This document shows, piece after piece, positions 7,916 through 16,796 of a stretch of DNA of 64,000 nucleotides; the first letter of the stretch is position 1, and every line of letters starts with the position of its first letter. Under the pieces are notes generated by a model. The model had not been told where the DNA came from and searched no databases. It saw only the letters and a program-made list of their open reading frames with translations. The translations under genes were made by a program, and so were the position numbers. The DNA comes from Gammaproteobacteria bacterium. Its GTDB lineage: Bacteria; Pseudomonadota; Gammaproteobacteria; SZUA-152. The stretch spans positions 1 through 64,000 of the forward strand of contig JAOUJW010000004.1 in assembly GCA_029882975.1 (NCBI GenBank), in the 5' to 3' direction.

Positions 7916-10900
7916 ATGACTGAAATCAATACAACATTGCTCCCGGATTTTATAATCGAGGCCGGCGAACACCTGGATGAAATCGAAGCCCTATTGTTAC
8001 ATCTGGGGGAAGATCCGGAAGATCTGGAAGTCCTTAACGACATTTTCCGGCCGGTACATAATATCAAAGGTGGTGCCCAGATTACCGGTTTGGTAAAAGT
8101 GTCTGCATTGGCGCACCGATTGGAAGACCTGTTGGATCTATTGCGCCAGGGACAAAAAACGTCCAACGCAGAAATCGTTGATCTACTGATTGATGCACGG
8201 GACCGTATAGTTCTGTTAGTGAATGAATTGGAACGAACTCAAGAGGAGCTGACTCCTGTTGATGATTTGGTAGACCGTTTAACTTTCGAGATCGAGAGAG
8301 AAGATGTTGCGCTGGTAGCTGCGCCGGAGATAGAAGTTGAGCCGGAGATAATTGAGTTTCAGGAAGCAGAATCTCAGGAAGACCAACTTCAGAGCATAGA
8401 CGAACCGGATTTAATAGAAATTACTGCTTTTGAACAGGAGGATACACTATCCTCGTCGGATGATACAGTTGAGACCGTTGAAATATCCTTAGACAGTGAA
8501 GAATCCGGCAGTACGGATGAATTTCCTTTAGATTCGCAGGAACAACACTTTGACCCGGATGCAGGATCGAAAGCGCCCTTGCTTGCGTCCGATTTGGATG
8601 TGGATTATGTGACAGTTCGCTACGATGAAGAGCAGGACTCGGAACTGTTCTGTATTTTTCTGGATCATCTGCATGAACAAGTGGTGTTGTTGCGCCAGTT
8701 CATTCCACAACTGCAAAATTATCCTTCAGAAGACTTACTGCAACAGTGTTCTGAATCAGTATCCAGTTTATGGATGGCTGCCAATTACATGGGATATGAC
8801 GAACTATCCCGACTGTTTTCTCATTGGCGTGAATCATTGGTGGATGTCGGCTCCCAGATCAGAAAAGGTGAGCCGGTTAATTTGGAGTTTATTTCTGACG
8901 AGCTGTCTCAAATTGACAGTTTGTTTCCGCAGCTTGCAAGTGTGATGGCGGAAAAATCCACACACGCAGCTTCAGATGAGTTATCAATGGATGACGATAT
9001 TGACCGCGAAGCGGATTATTTGAGTGAAGCGTTGTCCCAGGACGATGAATCGGAGGCAGATGTTACGGCTTCTGTACTGGATGCATTTGCACAGTTTGAC
9101 GACCCTAAGTCTAAACACGATGAAAATAGTGTGACATCAGAAGAGCTTCCTGATGAGTCCATCGTCGAGGAGGAAACGGATTATTTCGAGCCGGTGCCGG
9201 AAGTTGAAGTGGAAGAACTGGAAGCGGAGCTGAATGAACCATTGGTGCCTGAACGTATAGTTACAGCGGATGTGGTAGTTGACAGCGCTGAAATGTATGA
9301 AGAAGACGAAGACGAATATACAGATGAAGATTTCGCTAACATCAACATGGCATTGGTTCCTGATTTCATTGTGGAAGCCATGGAGCACCTTGATGAGATA
9401 GAAACTCTGTTGCTGCAGTTGGGCGAAGATCCCAATAATCTGGAAGTGCTTAACGACATCTTTCGGCCGGTGCATAACATCAAAGGTGGATCACAGATAA
9501 CCGGACTGAAAAAAATTTCCCGTTTGGCGCATCGCTGGGAAGATTTGCTGGATATGCTACGCCAGGGCGAAAAAGAATCCAGTGCCGATGTGGTGGATTT
9601 ACTCATAGATACCCGTGACCGCATTGTGCAATTGGTTAATGAGTTGGAGCAATCCAATCGGGAAGTCTCTTCAGTCAGCGAATTGGTGCGGCGGTTAACT
9701 CGTGCAATTGATTCCGACCAAAGTGTGCCGGAAACGCCAAGTGCCAATGCTGCTGTACCCACTACGGCTGGTATTGAGTCGTCCGCAAAAATGGAGTCTA
9801 CTAGTGAATCCAAGGATACAAACGATTCTTTTGAATATGACGAAGAAAATGACCAAGAATTGTTCAGTATTTTCCTGGACCATGTGGAAGGTCAGCTAAG
9901 GGTAATCCAACACGCATTGAAACGTATTCCGACGTCGGAAACAGCGGAAAATGAATTTGCAGCAATTTATGAAAGTTTGGATGGTTTGTGGAATGCCGCG
10001 AATTATATGGGATATGAGCAGCTTAAGGACCACTATCGTCAATGGGGTGACGAAGTGGATCGTGCTCGTCAGTCTTGTGTCGCGGGAGGTTACGCGGATC
10101 CGGATTTCATTCAGCCCTACATAGATTCTCTTATCGATTTGTTTCCGCAATTGGAAGGGTATGGAGTAGAGCAAGATCAGGAACCATCTGAGCCGGCCTA
10201 CCGAGATATGGATTCACCGGTCACAGCACCCAAAGGAGCCGCTCCTGCAGAAAATTCAAAAGCATCGGAACTGGAAGAACGACTTCTTGCTGCATTGGAT
10301 AGCAGTACTCAACCCAAGGCAAACACAGAGTCACTAAACCAGATCTACGATGAACTGGTCAGTAACGGTCCTGAACAGAAACCGGTATCTCAAGAATCAG
10401 CGGCCAAGAAGCCTCCCGGGCGACAAAGTATGCGTCTGGAGCAGAAAGCGGGGGATGACAAACGCAGAAACCCCGGAGAAGCAGATCGGAAAATCAAGAA
10501 AAGCATGCGCGTGGATGCAGAAAAAATCGATACCCTCATGAATCAGGTGGGTGAGCTGGTTGTAGACCGGTCTTATTTCTTCCAGTTGTTCAATGAAATG
10601 CGTGGACTGCAAAGTTATTTAAAGGACGTACCCGGTATCGATCAGAAGGATATCAAAATGGTACGCACTTTAACGTATCGACTGGGTGAGGCCATTGCTG
10701 CTTTAGGACGAACTTCCAATGAGTTGCAGGAAGGTGTGATGAAGATGCGCATGTTGCCGGTTTCTCACATCTTTAATCGCTACCCGCGTTTGGTGCGAGA
10801 TTTGACCCACGGTACCGACAAAAAAGTTAACCTGGTGATCCGCGGTGAAGATACGGAATTGGATAAAATGATTGTGGAGGAATTGTCCGATCCGTTGATT

Positions 10901-11797
10901 CATATCATTAGAAACGCGGTGGATCATGGATTGGAGTCCATGGATGAACGTAAGTCCAAGGGTAAAACTGAAGCTGGAATTTTGAGTTTGGAAGCATACC
11001 AGGAAAGTAATCACATTGTAATAGAGGTGGTTGACGACGGTCGTGGTATAGATCCTGATAAAATAAAACGTAAAGCGTTGGAAAAAGGCTTGGTGACAAT
11101 AGAAGAGTTGGAGCGTATGGCTCCCAGAGATATCACTCAAATGATTCTGGCGCCCGGGTTTTCTACCGCAGAGAAAATCACCGGTACCTCCGGCCGAGGT
11201 GTGGGTATGGATGTGGTTAAGCGGAACATTGAAAAACTCAATGGTACGTTGGATATAGATTCCAAACCCGGTATACGTACCATGATGCGTTTGAAGATTC
11301 CTTTGACACTGGCGATTATCCACGCTTTGATGGTGCGGGTGGGTAAAGACTTGTTTACGATCCCTCTGGCCAATGTGGATGAGACAGTGCGTATATTCGG
11401 TAACGAGACCTCCATGGTGGAAGGTGTTGAGGTTATACATTTACGCGGTCGTGCCTTGCCTATGTTTCGCTTGTCTAAGTTGTTTAACATAAGTGGTGAT
11501 GTGGACTCTGAAAAGTCATTTGTGGTTATTGTATCCACTGAAGGGCAACGGACCGGTTTTGTTGTGGATGAGTTAATTGGTCAGGAAGAAGTGGTCATCA
11601 AACCGTTGGCCGATTATGTGCAAGAAAAGAGTGGATTCTCCGGAGCCACCATCGTGGGGGACGGGCGTATCTCCTTGATTTTAGATGCGTATGAATTAGT
11701 GAAAATGACAGCGAATCGTCAAGCCAGGAAACACAAAGCACAGGCGATTGAGCTTAAATCCAGGATTCGCAATAAACCACGTCAAAATGCCGTTTGA
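7916..11797 (+). CDS. cheA: CheA histidine kinase with duplicated Hpt half (ChpA-like, 1293 residues)
   Basis: Two near-identical Hpt domains occur at about residues 8-115 and 480-590, with phosphorylatable His48 and His520 in the shared motif FRPVHNIKGG. Each is followed by an acidic linker and a second conserved module (about 236-350 and 641-760) sharing YDEExDxELFxIFLDH and ANYMGY. These resemble Hpt folds without the histidine. From about residue 860 come the dimerisation helices (NQVGELVVDRS), the HATPase domain (RNAVDHGLES, DDGRGID, GRGVGMDVV) and a C-terminal CheW-like domain. There is no C-terminal receiver, unlike Pseudomonas ChpA. The acidic linkers are extremely Glu/Asp-rich. Confidence 0.95.
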   Translation: MTEINTTLLPDFIIEAGEHLDEIEALLLHLGEDPEDLEVLNDIFRPVHNIKGGAQITGLVKVSALAHRLEDLLDLLRQGQKTSNAEIVDLLIDARDRIVLLVNELERTQEELTPVDDLVDRLTFEIEREDVALVAAPEIEVEPEIIEFQEAESQEDQLQSIDEPDLIEITAFEQEDTLSSSDDTVETVEISLDSEESGSTDEFPLDSQEQHFDPDAGSKAPLLASDLDVDYVTVRYDEEQDSELFCIFLDHLHEQVVLLRQFIPQLQNYPSEDLLQQCSESVSSLWMAANYMGYDELSRLFSHWRESLVDVGSQIRKGEPVNLEFISDELSQIDSLFPQLASVMAEKSTHAASDELSMDDDIDREADYLSEALSQDDESEADVTASVLDAFAQFDDPKSKHDENSVTSEELPDESIVEEETDYFEPVPEVEVEELEAELNEPLVPERIVTADVVVDSAEMYEEDEDEYTDEDFANINMALVPDFIVEAMEHLDEIETLLLQLGEDPNNLEVLNDIFRPVHNIKGGSQITGLKKISRLAHRWEDLLDMLRQGEKESSADVVDLLIDTRDRIVQLVNELEQSNREVSSVSELVRRLTRAIDSDQSVPETPSANAAVPTTAGIESSAKMESTSESKDTNDSFEYDEENDQELFSIFLDHVEGQLRVIQHALKRIPTSETAENEFAAIYESLDGLWNAANYMGYEQLKDHYRQWGDEVDRARQSCVAGGYADPDFIQPYIDSLIDLFPQLEGYGVEQDQEPSEPAYRDMDSPVTAPKGAAPAENSKASELEERLLAALDSSTQPKANTESLNQIYDELVSNGPEQKPVSQESAAKKPPGRQSMRLEQKAGDDKRRNPGEADRKIKKSMRVDAEKIDTLMNQVGELVVDRSYFFQLFNEMRGLQSYLKDVPGIDQKDIKMVRTLTYRLGEAIAALGRTSNELQEGVMKMRMLPVSHIFNRYPRLVRDLTHGTDKKVNLVIRGEDTELDKMIVEELSDPLIHIIRNAVDHGLESMDERKSKGKTEAGILSLEAYQESNHIVIEVVDDGRGIDPDKIKRKALEKGLVTIEELERMAPRDITQMILAPGFSTAEKITGTSGRGVGMDVVKRNIEKLNGTLDIDSKPGIRTMMRLKIPLTLAIIHALMVRVGKDLFTIPLANVDETVRIFGNETSMVEGVEVIHLRGRALPMFRLSKLFNISGDVDSEKSFVVIVSTEGQRTGFVVDELIGQEEVVIKPLADYVQEKSGFSGATIVGDGRISLILDAYELVKMTANRQARKHKAQAIELKSRIRNKPRQNAV

Positions 11798-11852
11798 TAA
11801 CATGAACACAACAAGCCGGTTTACCGCTTAAAAGGAACCACTGGGAACCAAT

Positions 11853-12920
11853 ATGGCAAAGAAAATCAAAGTACTGATCGTTGATGACGCCTCATTTATG
11901 GTGAAAGCCCTGAGGGATATTCTGGAATCGGACGATGAAATCGAAGTGGTGGGCAGTGCCAGGAATGGTCAGGACGCATTGGACAAAATACCTGAGTTGC
12001 AACCGGATGTGGTAACGCTGGATGTGGACATGCCGGTTATGGACGGTGTCCGCGCGATTCGTCACATTATGATCAAGTGCCCGATACCTATTGTGATGTT
12101 GAGTTCGCTGTTTTCTCATGGTGATATCACATTTGAGGCTTTACGTTTGGGCGTGGTGGATTTTCTACCTAAACCTTCCGGAGCAATTTCAACAGACATA
12201 CATAGTCAGGGTCACCAAATAATTGATCGAGTCAAAATTGCAGCCGCAGAGAATATCAGAAACGTTCATCGGGTGAAGCTCAACAAAGTGGATGTGCGAG
12301 ACCAGTTGGTGGAGCGATACGGTTTTCAGATGTTGGATCACCTGGTTACCATAGGTACTACCTTGGGTGGACCTAATACGGTTATTCGCATCATGTCCGA
12401 GTTGTCGCCGGACTTGCCTATGGCTGTGGTGGCGATACAGGAGATTGAACCGCGAATTCTACCTGCGTTTGTTAAAGAATTTAATGAATATACCGCCTGG
12501 AAGGTTGAAGAAGGAAAGGAAGGCACGATATTGGAACAGGGTGTTTGCTATGTGTGTTCCTACAGTGAGCCCATGATCGTACAACTTAATTCCAATCAAG
12601 AACCCTGCCTGATGCGCGGAACCAATGGTAAAAAACCCCTGAATGCGCTATTCCAGTCAGCGGCAGATGTTTTTGAACAGAATACTGTCGGTGTGTTGCT
12701 TACCGGAGTGGGTAATGATGGAGAAGAAGGGTTTTCCCACATTAAGAAAAAATCAGGGGTAACCATTGCACAGAATACCGAAACTTGTGTTTATCCCAAT
12801 TTGACTCAGTGTGCCATTGAATATGGCGTAGTGGATTTTGTCGCCAACGATGGCGACTTACACAGTAAGATCGCTACCGTAGTCAATACGGATTCCGACG
12901 AAAGGGTAATGAACGCATAG
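11853..12920 (+). CDS. CheB-like protein: receiver plus degenerate methylesterase domain (copy 2)
   Basis: The receiver spans about residues 6-125 (IVDDASFM, TLDVDMPVMDG, LPKPSG). The C-terminal region aligns with CheB, but the nucleophile motif is GTTLGG (Thr170 at the Ser position) and the QHMP His is replaced in IQEIEP. The aspartate motif GVGNDG is intact. It is a divergent paralogue of the protein at 3216; the operon is bracketed by two CheB-like proteins with different active-site losses. A Thr nucleophile is not formally excluded, but losing the His as well argues against catalysis. It lies 55 bases after cheA. Confidence 0.85.
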   Translation: MAKKIKVLIVDDASFMVKALRDILESDDEIEVVGSARNGQDALDKIPELQPDVVTLDVDMPVMDGVRAIRHIMIKCPIPIVMLSSLFSHGDITFEALRLGVVDFLPKPSGAISTDIHSQGHQIIDRVKIAAAENIRNVHRVKLNKVDVRDQLVERYGFQMLDHLVTIGTTLGGPNTVIRIMSELSPDLPMAVVAIQEIEPRILPAFVKEFNEYTAWKVEEGKEGTILEQGVCYVCSYSEPMIVQLNSNQEPCLMRGTNGKKPLNALFQSAADVFEQNTVGVLLTGVGNDGEEGFSHIKKKSGVTIAQNTETCVYPNLTQCAIEYGVVDFVANDGDLHSKIATVVNTDSDERVMNA

Positions 12921-12972
12921 GGTATTAGTCCTATGGCAAGAATCAACAGTACAAAAGCCGGCGTTTAAATAT

Positions 12973-13953
12973 ATGATCATTGTCTGTGATAAGTGTAAAA
13001 CAAAATATGATGTAAATGACTCATTGATTCAGAAGCCTGAAATCAGAGCCAGGTGCAGCTATTGTAATCACGGATTTACCGTGCTAAACCCAAAATTTTA
13101 TGGTAATACGCAAGCCGCTTCGGTACAGCTTGCTTCGACTCGTGTTCCGTCAGCGCCGGTACATATTGAAGGTACCCGCAAACGCGCTGCAGAGTCATCC
13201 AGCAAAGTCATTACCGTGTGCAACCAAAAAGGCGGTGTTGCCAAGACAACCACTTGTCTTAATTTGGGGACGTCGCTGGCTATGATGGGTAAACAGGTTT
13301 TGCTCATCGATTTTGATGTGCAGGCCAATTTGTCCAGTCTGTTGAAAAGTGACCACTGTGATTCCTTTTATGACTTTATTCAATCCGGTGAATCTGATTT
13401 ATCGTCTTACATCGTCAAAACGGGACACGATTTTTGGTTGCTTCCTGCCAATAGCCGATTGTCTTTGTTGGCAAAGAACCACATGCGGGAGAAGCATTTT
13501 GAGTACATGCTCAAAGACCAGTTGGCGGCGATAAAGAATTTTTTTGACTACATTATCATCGATACACCGCCATCGGGCGATTTTTATACCCTGAATGCGT
13601 TGTTGGCATCCGATATTGCTGCCGTACCGTCACAATGCGAGTACTTATCTATGAACGGGATTAGTCATATTCGCAATATGGTGGATGTGATAAAGGCAAA
13701 AGCCAATCATAAAATAGATTTTCATGTTTTGGTGACCATGTTCGATAGAAGTAATACGGCATCCCGGGTAATTTTTAATAAGTTGAACCATGACTACTAC
13801 GGTAGTGTATTTTCGACCATTATTGAAAGGGATGAAATCGTTCAGCAATCGCAAATACTGTTGACGCCTACCATGGCTTACGATAAGAACAGTAGAGCCG
13901 GGTTGCAATACTTCGATTTAGCCAAAGAAATCGAGTCACTCCGGTGCGCCTGA
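12973..13953 (+). CDS. ParA/MinD-type ATPase with N-terminal zinc ribbon
   Basis: Residues 1-38 form an MJ0042-type zinc ribbon (C5, C8, C28, C31 in CDKCKTKY and CSYCNHGF). From about residue 74 a ParA ATPase follows, with the deviant Walker A in QKGGVAKTTTCLNLG, a second motif in IDFDVQANLS and Walker B in IIIDTPPSG. ParA-like ATPases encoded with chemosensory genes (ParC, PpfA) position chemoreceptor arrays, and that is the likely role. No ParB is adjacent, so plasmid partitioning is unlikely. The zinc ribbon may act as the docking part. I see no strong ribosome site before the ATG. The next gene starts 23 bases downstream. Confidence 0.88.
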   Translation: MIIVCDKCKTKYDVNDSLIQKPEIRARCSYCNHGFTVLNPKFYGNTQAASVQLASTRVPSAPVHIEGTRKRAAESSSKVITVCNQKGGVAKTTTCLNLGTSLAMMGKQVLLIDFDVQANLSSLLKSDHCDSFYDFIQSGESDLSSYIVKTGHDFWLLPANSRLSLLAKNHMREKHFEYMLKDQLAAIKNFFDYIIIDTPPSGDFYTLNALLASDIAAVPSQCEYLSMNGISHIRNMVDVIKAKANHKIDFHVLVTMFDRSNTASRVIFNKLNHDYYGSVFSTIIERDEIVQQSQILLTPTMAYDKNSRAGLQYFDLAKEIESLRCA

Positions 13954-13975
13954 TTGCTTTCGGTGAGGAAATATC

Positions 13976-14731
13976 TTGAATAAACAAACCATTTATGCGC
14001 TCATATCTTTTGCCTGTGTTGTCCTGCTTTGGGATCTGGTGACACGGTTTAGTGGCTGGAGTGCGCAAGTATTTCCTCCACCACTTACGGTCCTAGGGGC
14101 TTTTTATGAATTGACGGCAAATGGGACTTTGCTGAAGCATTCAGTAGCCAGTCTGTATCGGGTGACCGTGGGTTTCTATTTGGCGGCCCTGTTGGGGATT
14201 CCACTGGGTATCATTCTAGGTCGATTGACCATGGTGAAAATCCTGGTGAATCCATTGGTGCAGTTTCTCCGACCAATATCACCACTGGCCTGGATACCGT
14301 TGGCAATGTTGTGGTTTGGAATTGGTGATCAACCTGCAATTTTTCTGATTTTTTTAGCAAGCTTTTTCCCATTGGTGGTGTCTACGACAGTGGCTGTGGA
14401 TCATATTAATCCCATGTATTTTCAAGTGGCCGCCAACTTTGATTTTACCCGCAGAGAAATAATCAGCAAAGTGGTGCTGCCTGCCATACTGCCTTCTGTG
14501 GTGACAGCGTTGCGATTGACCGTTGCCATTGCGTGGTTGGTGGTAGTGGCTGCGGAAATGATTGCGGTTCAGTCCGGGTTGGGATACTTGATTCTGGATT
14601 CACGCAATGCTCTGCGTATGGACTATGTAATGGTGGGAATGGTGGCGATCGGCATGATCGGATTGTTGTTGGATTACATTATGATTCGTGTTTCAACGGC
14701 AGAGTCCATCATGTGGGGACGGTTTAAATGA
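13976..14731 (+). CDS. ABC transporter permease, SsuC/TauC/NrtB-like
   Basis: The 251-residue inner-membrane protein has about six hydrophobic segments and the binding-protein-dependent permease core, with an EAA-like loop around YFQVAANFDFTRREII. The family carries nitrate, sulfonate, taurine or pyrimidine precursors; the substrate cannot be assigned here. The TTG start is supported by GTGAGG about ten bases upstream. It follows the ParA gene by 22 bases, which suggests transcriptional linkage to the chemosensory operon. Confidence 0.88.
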   Translation: MNKQTIYALISFACVVLLWDLVTRFSGWSAQVFPPPLTVLGAFYELTANGTLLKHSVASLYRVTVGFYLAALLGIPLGIILGRLTMVKILVNPLVQFLRPISPLAWIPLAMLWFGIGDQPAIFLIFLASFFPLVVSTTVAVDHINPMYFQVAANFDFTRREIISKVVLPAILPSVVTALRLTVAIAWLVVVAAEMIAVQSGLGYLILDSRNALRMDYVMVGMVAIGMIGLLLDYIMIRVSTAESIMWGRFK

Positions 14732-14747
14732 TTTCGGTGGCATACTA

Positions 14748-15536
14748 ATGGGACAAATCAAAATAGAATCACTTTCCAAAAAGTATCTGAACCGGCGCAA
14801 ACGCAAACGTACTTTGGAAGACCCCGGCCCCGGTGATTGGATAACGGTTTTGGATGATATCAATTTGCAGTTTGAAGACGGTGAAATGATTTGTATCCTT
14901 GGACCCTCGGGTTGCGGCAAATCCACTATGTTGCGAATCATGGCGGGATTTGATACCGCCAGTTCAGGTCGGGTACTCATAGACGATAAACCGGTAACCG
15001 GGCCCAGTTCGGACAATATATTTGTGTTCCAAAGTAACGGATTGCTTCCTTGGATGACCGTAGAGCAAAATCTGGAACTGGGTTTACGGCAATTGGAACC
15101 GGATGAGAAAAGGGAACGGGTAGCAGAATATCTGGAATTGGTCGAGCTATTGGGTTTTGAGCACCACTTTCCACATCAACTATCCGGAGGAATGCAACGG
15201 CGCGCAGAGTTGGCACGAGCGCTGGCGGTAAAACCCGAAATGCTGTTTATGGATGAACCTTTTACAGGTCTGGATTATCTGACTCAGCTGAAAATTCGCG
15301 AAGAAGTGGTCAATATTCACGAGTACATCGGTAAAACAATGGTAATGGTGACACACTTTATTGAGGATGCCCTGATTATGGCGGACCGCATTGTTGTTTT
15401 GGGTGAAAGGCCCACGCAAGTACGGTTACAGCAAAAATTGGATTACGGTCGACCCCGAAACCTGGTGAAAGAAAAAGGCTTGCAGGATTTGCGTGATGAA
15501 ATCTTTCTTACCCTGGGTGTCAGTTATGCTGTGTGA
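14748..15536 (+). CDS. ABC transporter ATP-binding protein, SsuB/TauB/NrtD-like
   Basis: The 262-residue ATPase has Walker A GPSGCGKST, a Q-loop in VFQSNGLLPW, the signature LSGGMQRRAELARAL, Walker B MLFMDEP and the switch His in VTHFIEDAL. The N-terminal segment NRRKRKRTLEDPGPGDW is longer and more basic than usual. I chose ATG 14748 over an upstream in-frame ATG because that extension overlaps the permease gene and looks non-coding, while GGTGG precedes 14748. It pairs with the permease and the binding protein that flank it. Confidence 0.92.
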   Translation: MGQIKIESLSKKYLNRRKRKRTLEDPGPGDWITVLDDINLQFEDGEMICILGPSGCGKSTMLRIMAGFDTASSGRVLIDDKPVTGPSSDNIFVFQSNGLLPWMTVEQNLELGLRQLEPDEKRERVAEYLELVELLGFEHHFPHQLSGGMQRRAELARALAVKPEMLFMDEPFTGLDYLTQLKIREEVVNIHEYIGKTMVMVTHFIEDALIMADRIVVLGERPTQVRLQQKLDYGRPRNLVKEKGLQDLRDEIFLTLGVSYAV

Positions 15537-15548
15537 AGGAGCAACTGC

Positions 15549-16586
15549 ATGAATGTGGGGCTTAACAATATCATTGCCGCGATTCCAGCTCCGTGGAAAT
15601 TTACCTTTGGTACGATTGCCTGGTTTGTGCTGATCAGTGTGCTTCACTTTAAAATCAATGTGGATGAAGGTGAGCGTCAGGTTATTAGCATGGGCTACAT
15701 GCCCGTTATCAGCAATATGGCGGCTCCAATTTTAGATCAAGCCAGTAAAGAGAACGGCAAATACCGGTTTAAGGCTCTTAAGTTTTCTTCATTCGCCGAA
15801 ATGGCGGAAGCGTTGCGCAATGGGGAAATTCATGCAGCATTTATGATCGCCCCCTTGTCCATCGTGTTGCATCAGCAGGGTGAGAGTATCAAAGTAGTGT
15901 TGTTCGGAAACGGTAATGAGAGTACCTTGGTGACACGCAAAGGCCTAAATATAAAGTCATTGCATGATTTGCGCGGCAAGCAGGTTGCGGTACCTATGCG
16001 CTATTCAGGGCACAACCTCAGCATCCTGGAATTGATCAACAAAAACGGCCTTGAGGGTGAAATCAAAGTGGTGGAAATGAATCCGCCCGATATGGCGTCT
16101 GCATTGGCAAGCGGAGTATTGGATGCTTATTATGTGGGTGAACCTTTCGCCATCAAGACCTTAAAGTCCGGTGATTCGGAACTCCTGTTTTATGCTGAAG
16201 ACGTTTGGCCGCACTTTTTCAGTAATCTTACTTTGGTCAAGCAGGATTTTATTAATAAAGACCCCGCCGCGGTGAAGGCCCTGGTTCACGGTGCTGTACG
16301 TGCCGTACAGTGGGCGAAACGGAATCAGACCCAAGCAGCAAAAATCTCGTCCAAATACTGGAACCAACCCTTGGAATTGGTAACTTATGCCTTGGAAAAT
16401 CCCCCCAATCGTACCAATTTTGACCGCTATGTTCCGCAAATGGATGAAATGCGAAAAATTGTAAGGCTAATGAAACAGTTTGGGTTGACCGATAGTATTG
16501 ATGTGGAAGGCGTTGTTGATGATAGTTTCGCGCGACAGGCACCGCTGGATAATATCACTACAATCGAAAGCGTTTTAAAACAGTAG
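15549..16586 (+). CDS. Membrane-anchored ABC substrate-binding protein, SsuA/NrtA-like
   Basis: The 345-residue protein starts with a hydrophobic segment (about 18-36, GTIAWFVLISVLHF) with no obvious signal-peptidase or lipobox site, so it is probably tethered to the membrane. The rest is a type 2 periplasmic binding fold: VISMGYMPVISNMAAP, SSFAEMAEALRNGEIHAA, SLHDLRGKQVAVP and SALASGVLDAYYVGEP are typical of the SsuA/NrtA/CmpA group. It completes the ABC unit, 12 bases after the ATPase gene. Because the transporter follows the chemosensory genes directly, it may also present ligand to the MCP; that is inference. Confidence 0.86.
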   Translation: MNVGLNNIIAAIPAPWKFTFGTIAWFVLISVLHFKINVDEGERQVISMGYMPVISNMAAPILDQASKENGKYRFKALKFSSFAEMAEALRNGEIHAAFMIAPLSIVLHQQGESIKVVLFGNGNESTLVTRKGLNIKSLHDLRGKQVAVPMRYSGHNLSILELINKNGLEGEIKVVEMNPPDMASALASGVLDAYYVGEPFAIKTLKSGDSELLFYAEDVWPHFFSNLTLVKQDFINKDPAAVKALVHGAVRAVQWAKRNQTQAAKISSKYWNQPLELVTYALENPPNRTNFDRYVPQMDEMRKIVRLMKQFGLTDSIDVEGVVDDSFARQAPLDNITTIESVLKQ

Positions 16587-16796
16587 CTTGTTCTCGCCGC
16601 GTAGCGGTTTTCTCTGCCGAATTATTGGAATCGGACATTCCAGACAGGCATCTGATCGTTTTATTCAAAAGTCAGGATGCTTTCCATTGTTAAGGAGCAA
16701 GACAGGAGTGGTGCGCTAGGGTGGGCGTGTACCAGTTTTTGCGACTGGGATATTGGTATCCCGGTGTATTTCTTTCCCTGTTTGCGAGTTCGAGCT

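Noticed and set aside
10703-11440. Long minus-strand reading frame (245 codons) inside cheA
   Set aside because: It is antisense to strongly conserved CheA kinase sequence and its translation has no recognisable domain; it is a shadow of the real gene.
12973-13953. Plasmid partition locus
   Set aside because: No ParB or centromere-like repeats are adjacent and the gene sits in a chemosensory operon.
13976-16586. Specific nitrate, taurine or sulfonate transporter assignment
   Set aside because: The proteins fit the shared SsuABC/TauABC/NrtABC family, but the pocket residues and context do not allow a substrate call.
16677-16796. N-terminal extension of the TPR protein
   Set aside because: The extra 40 residues are Trp/Cys/Phe-rich without TPR pattern; the ATG at 16797 gives a sensible start, although neither ribosome site is strong.
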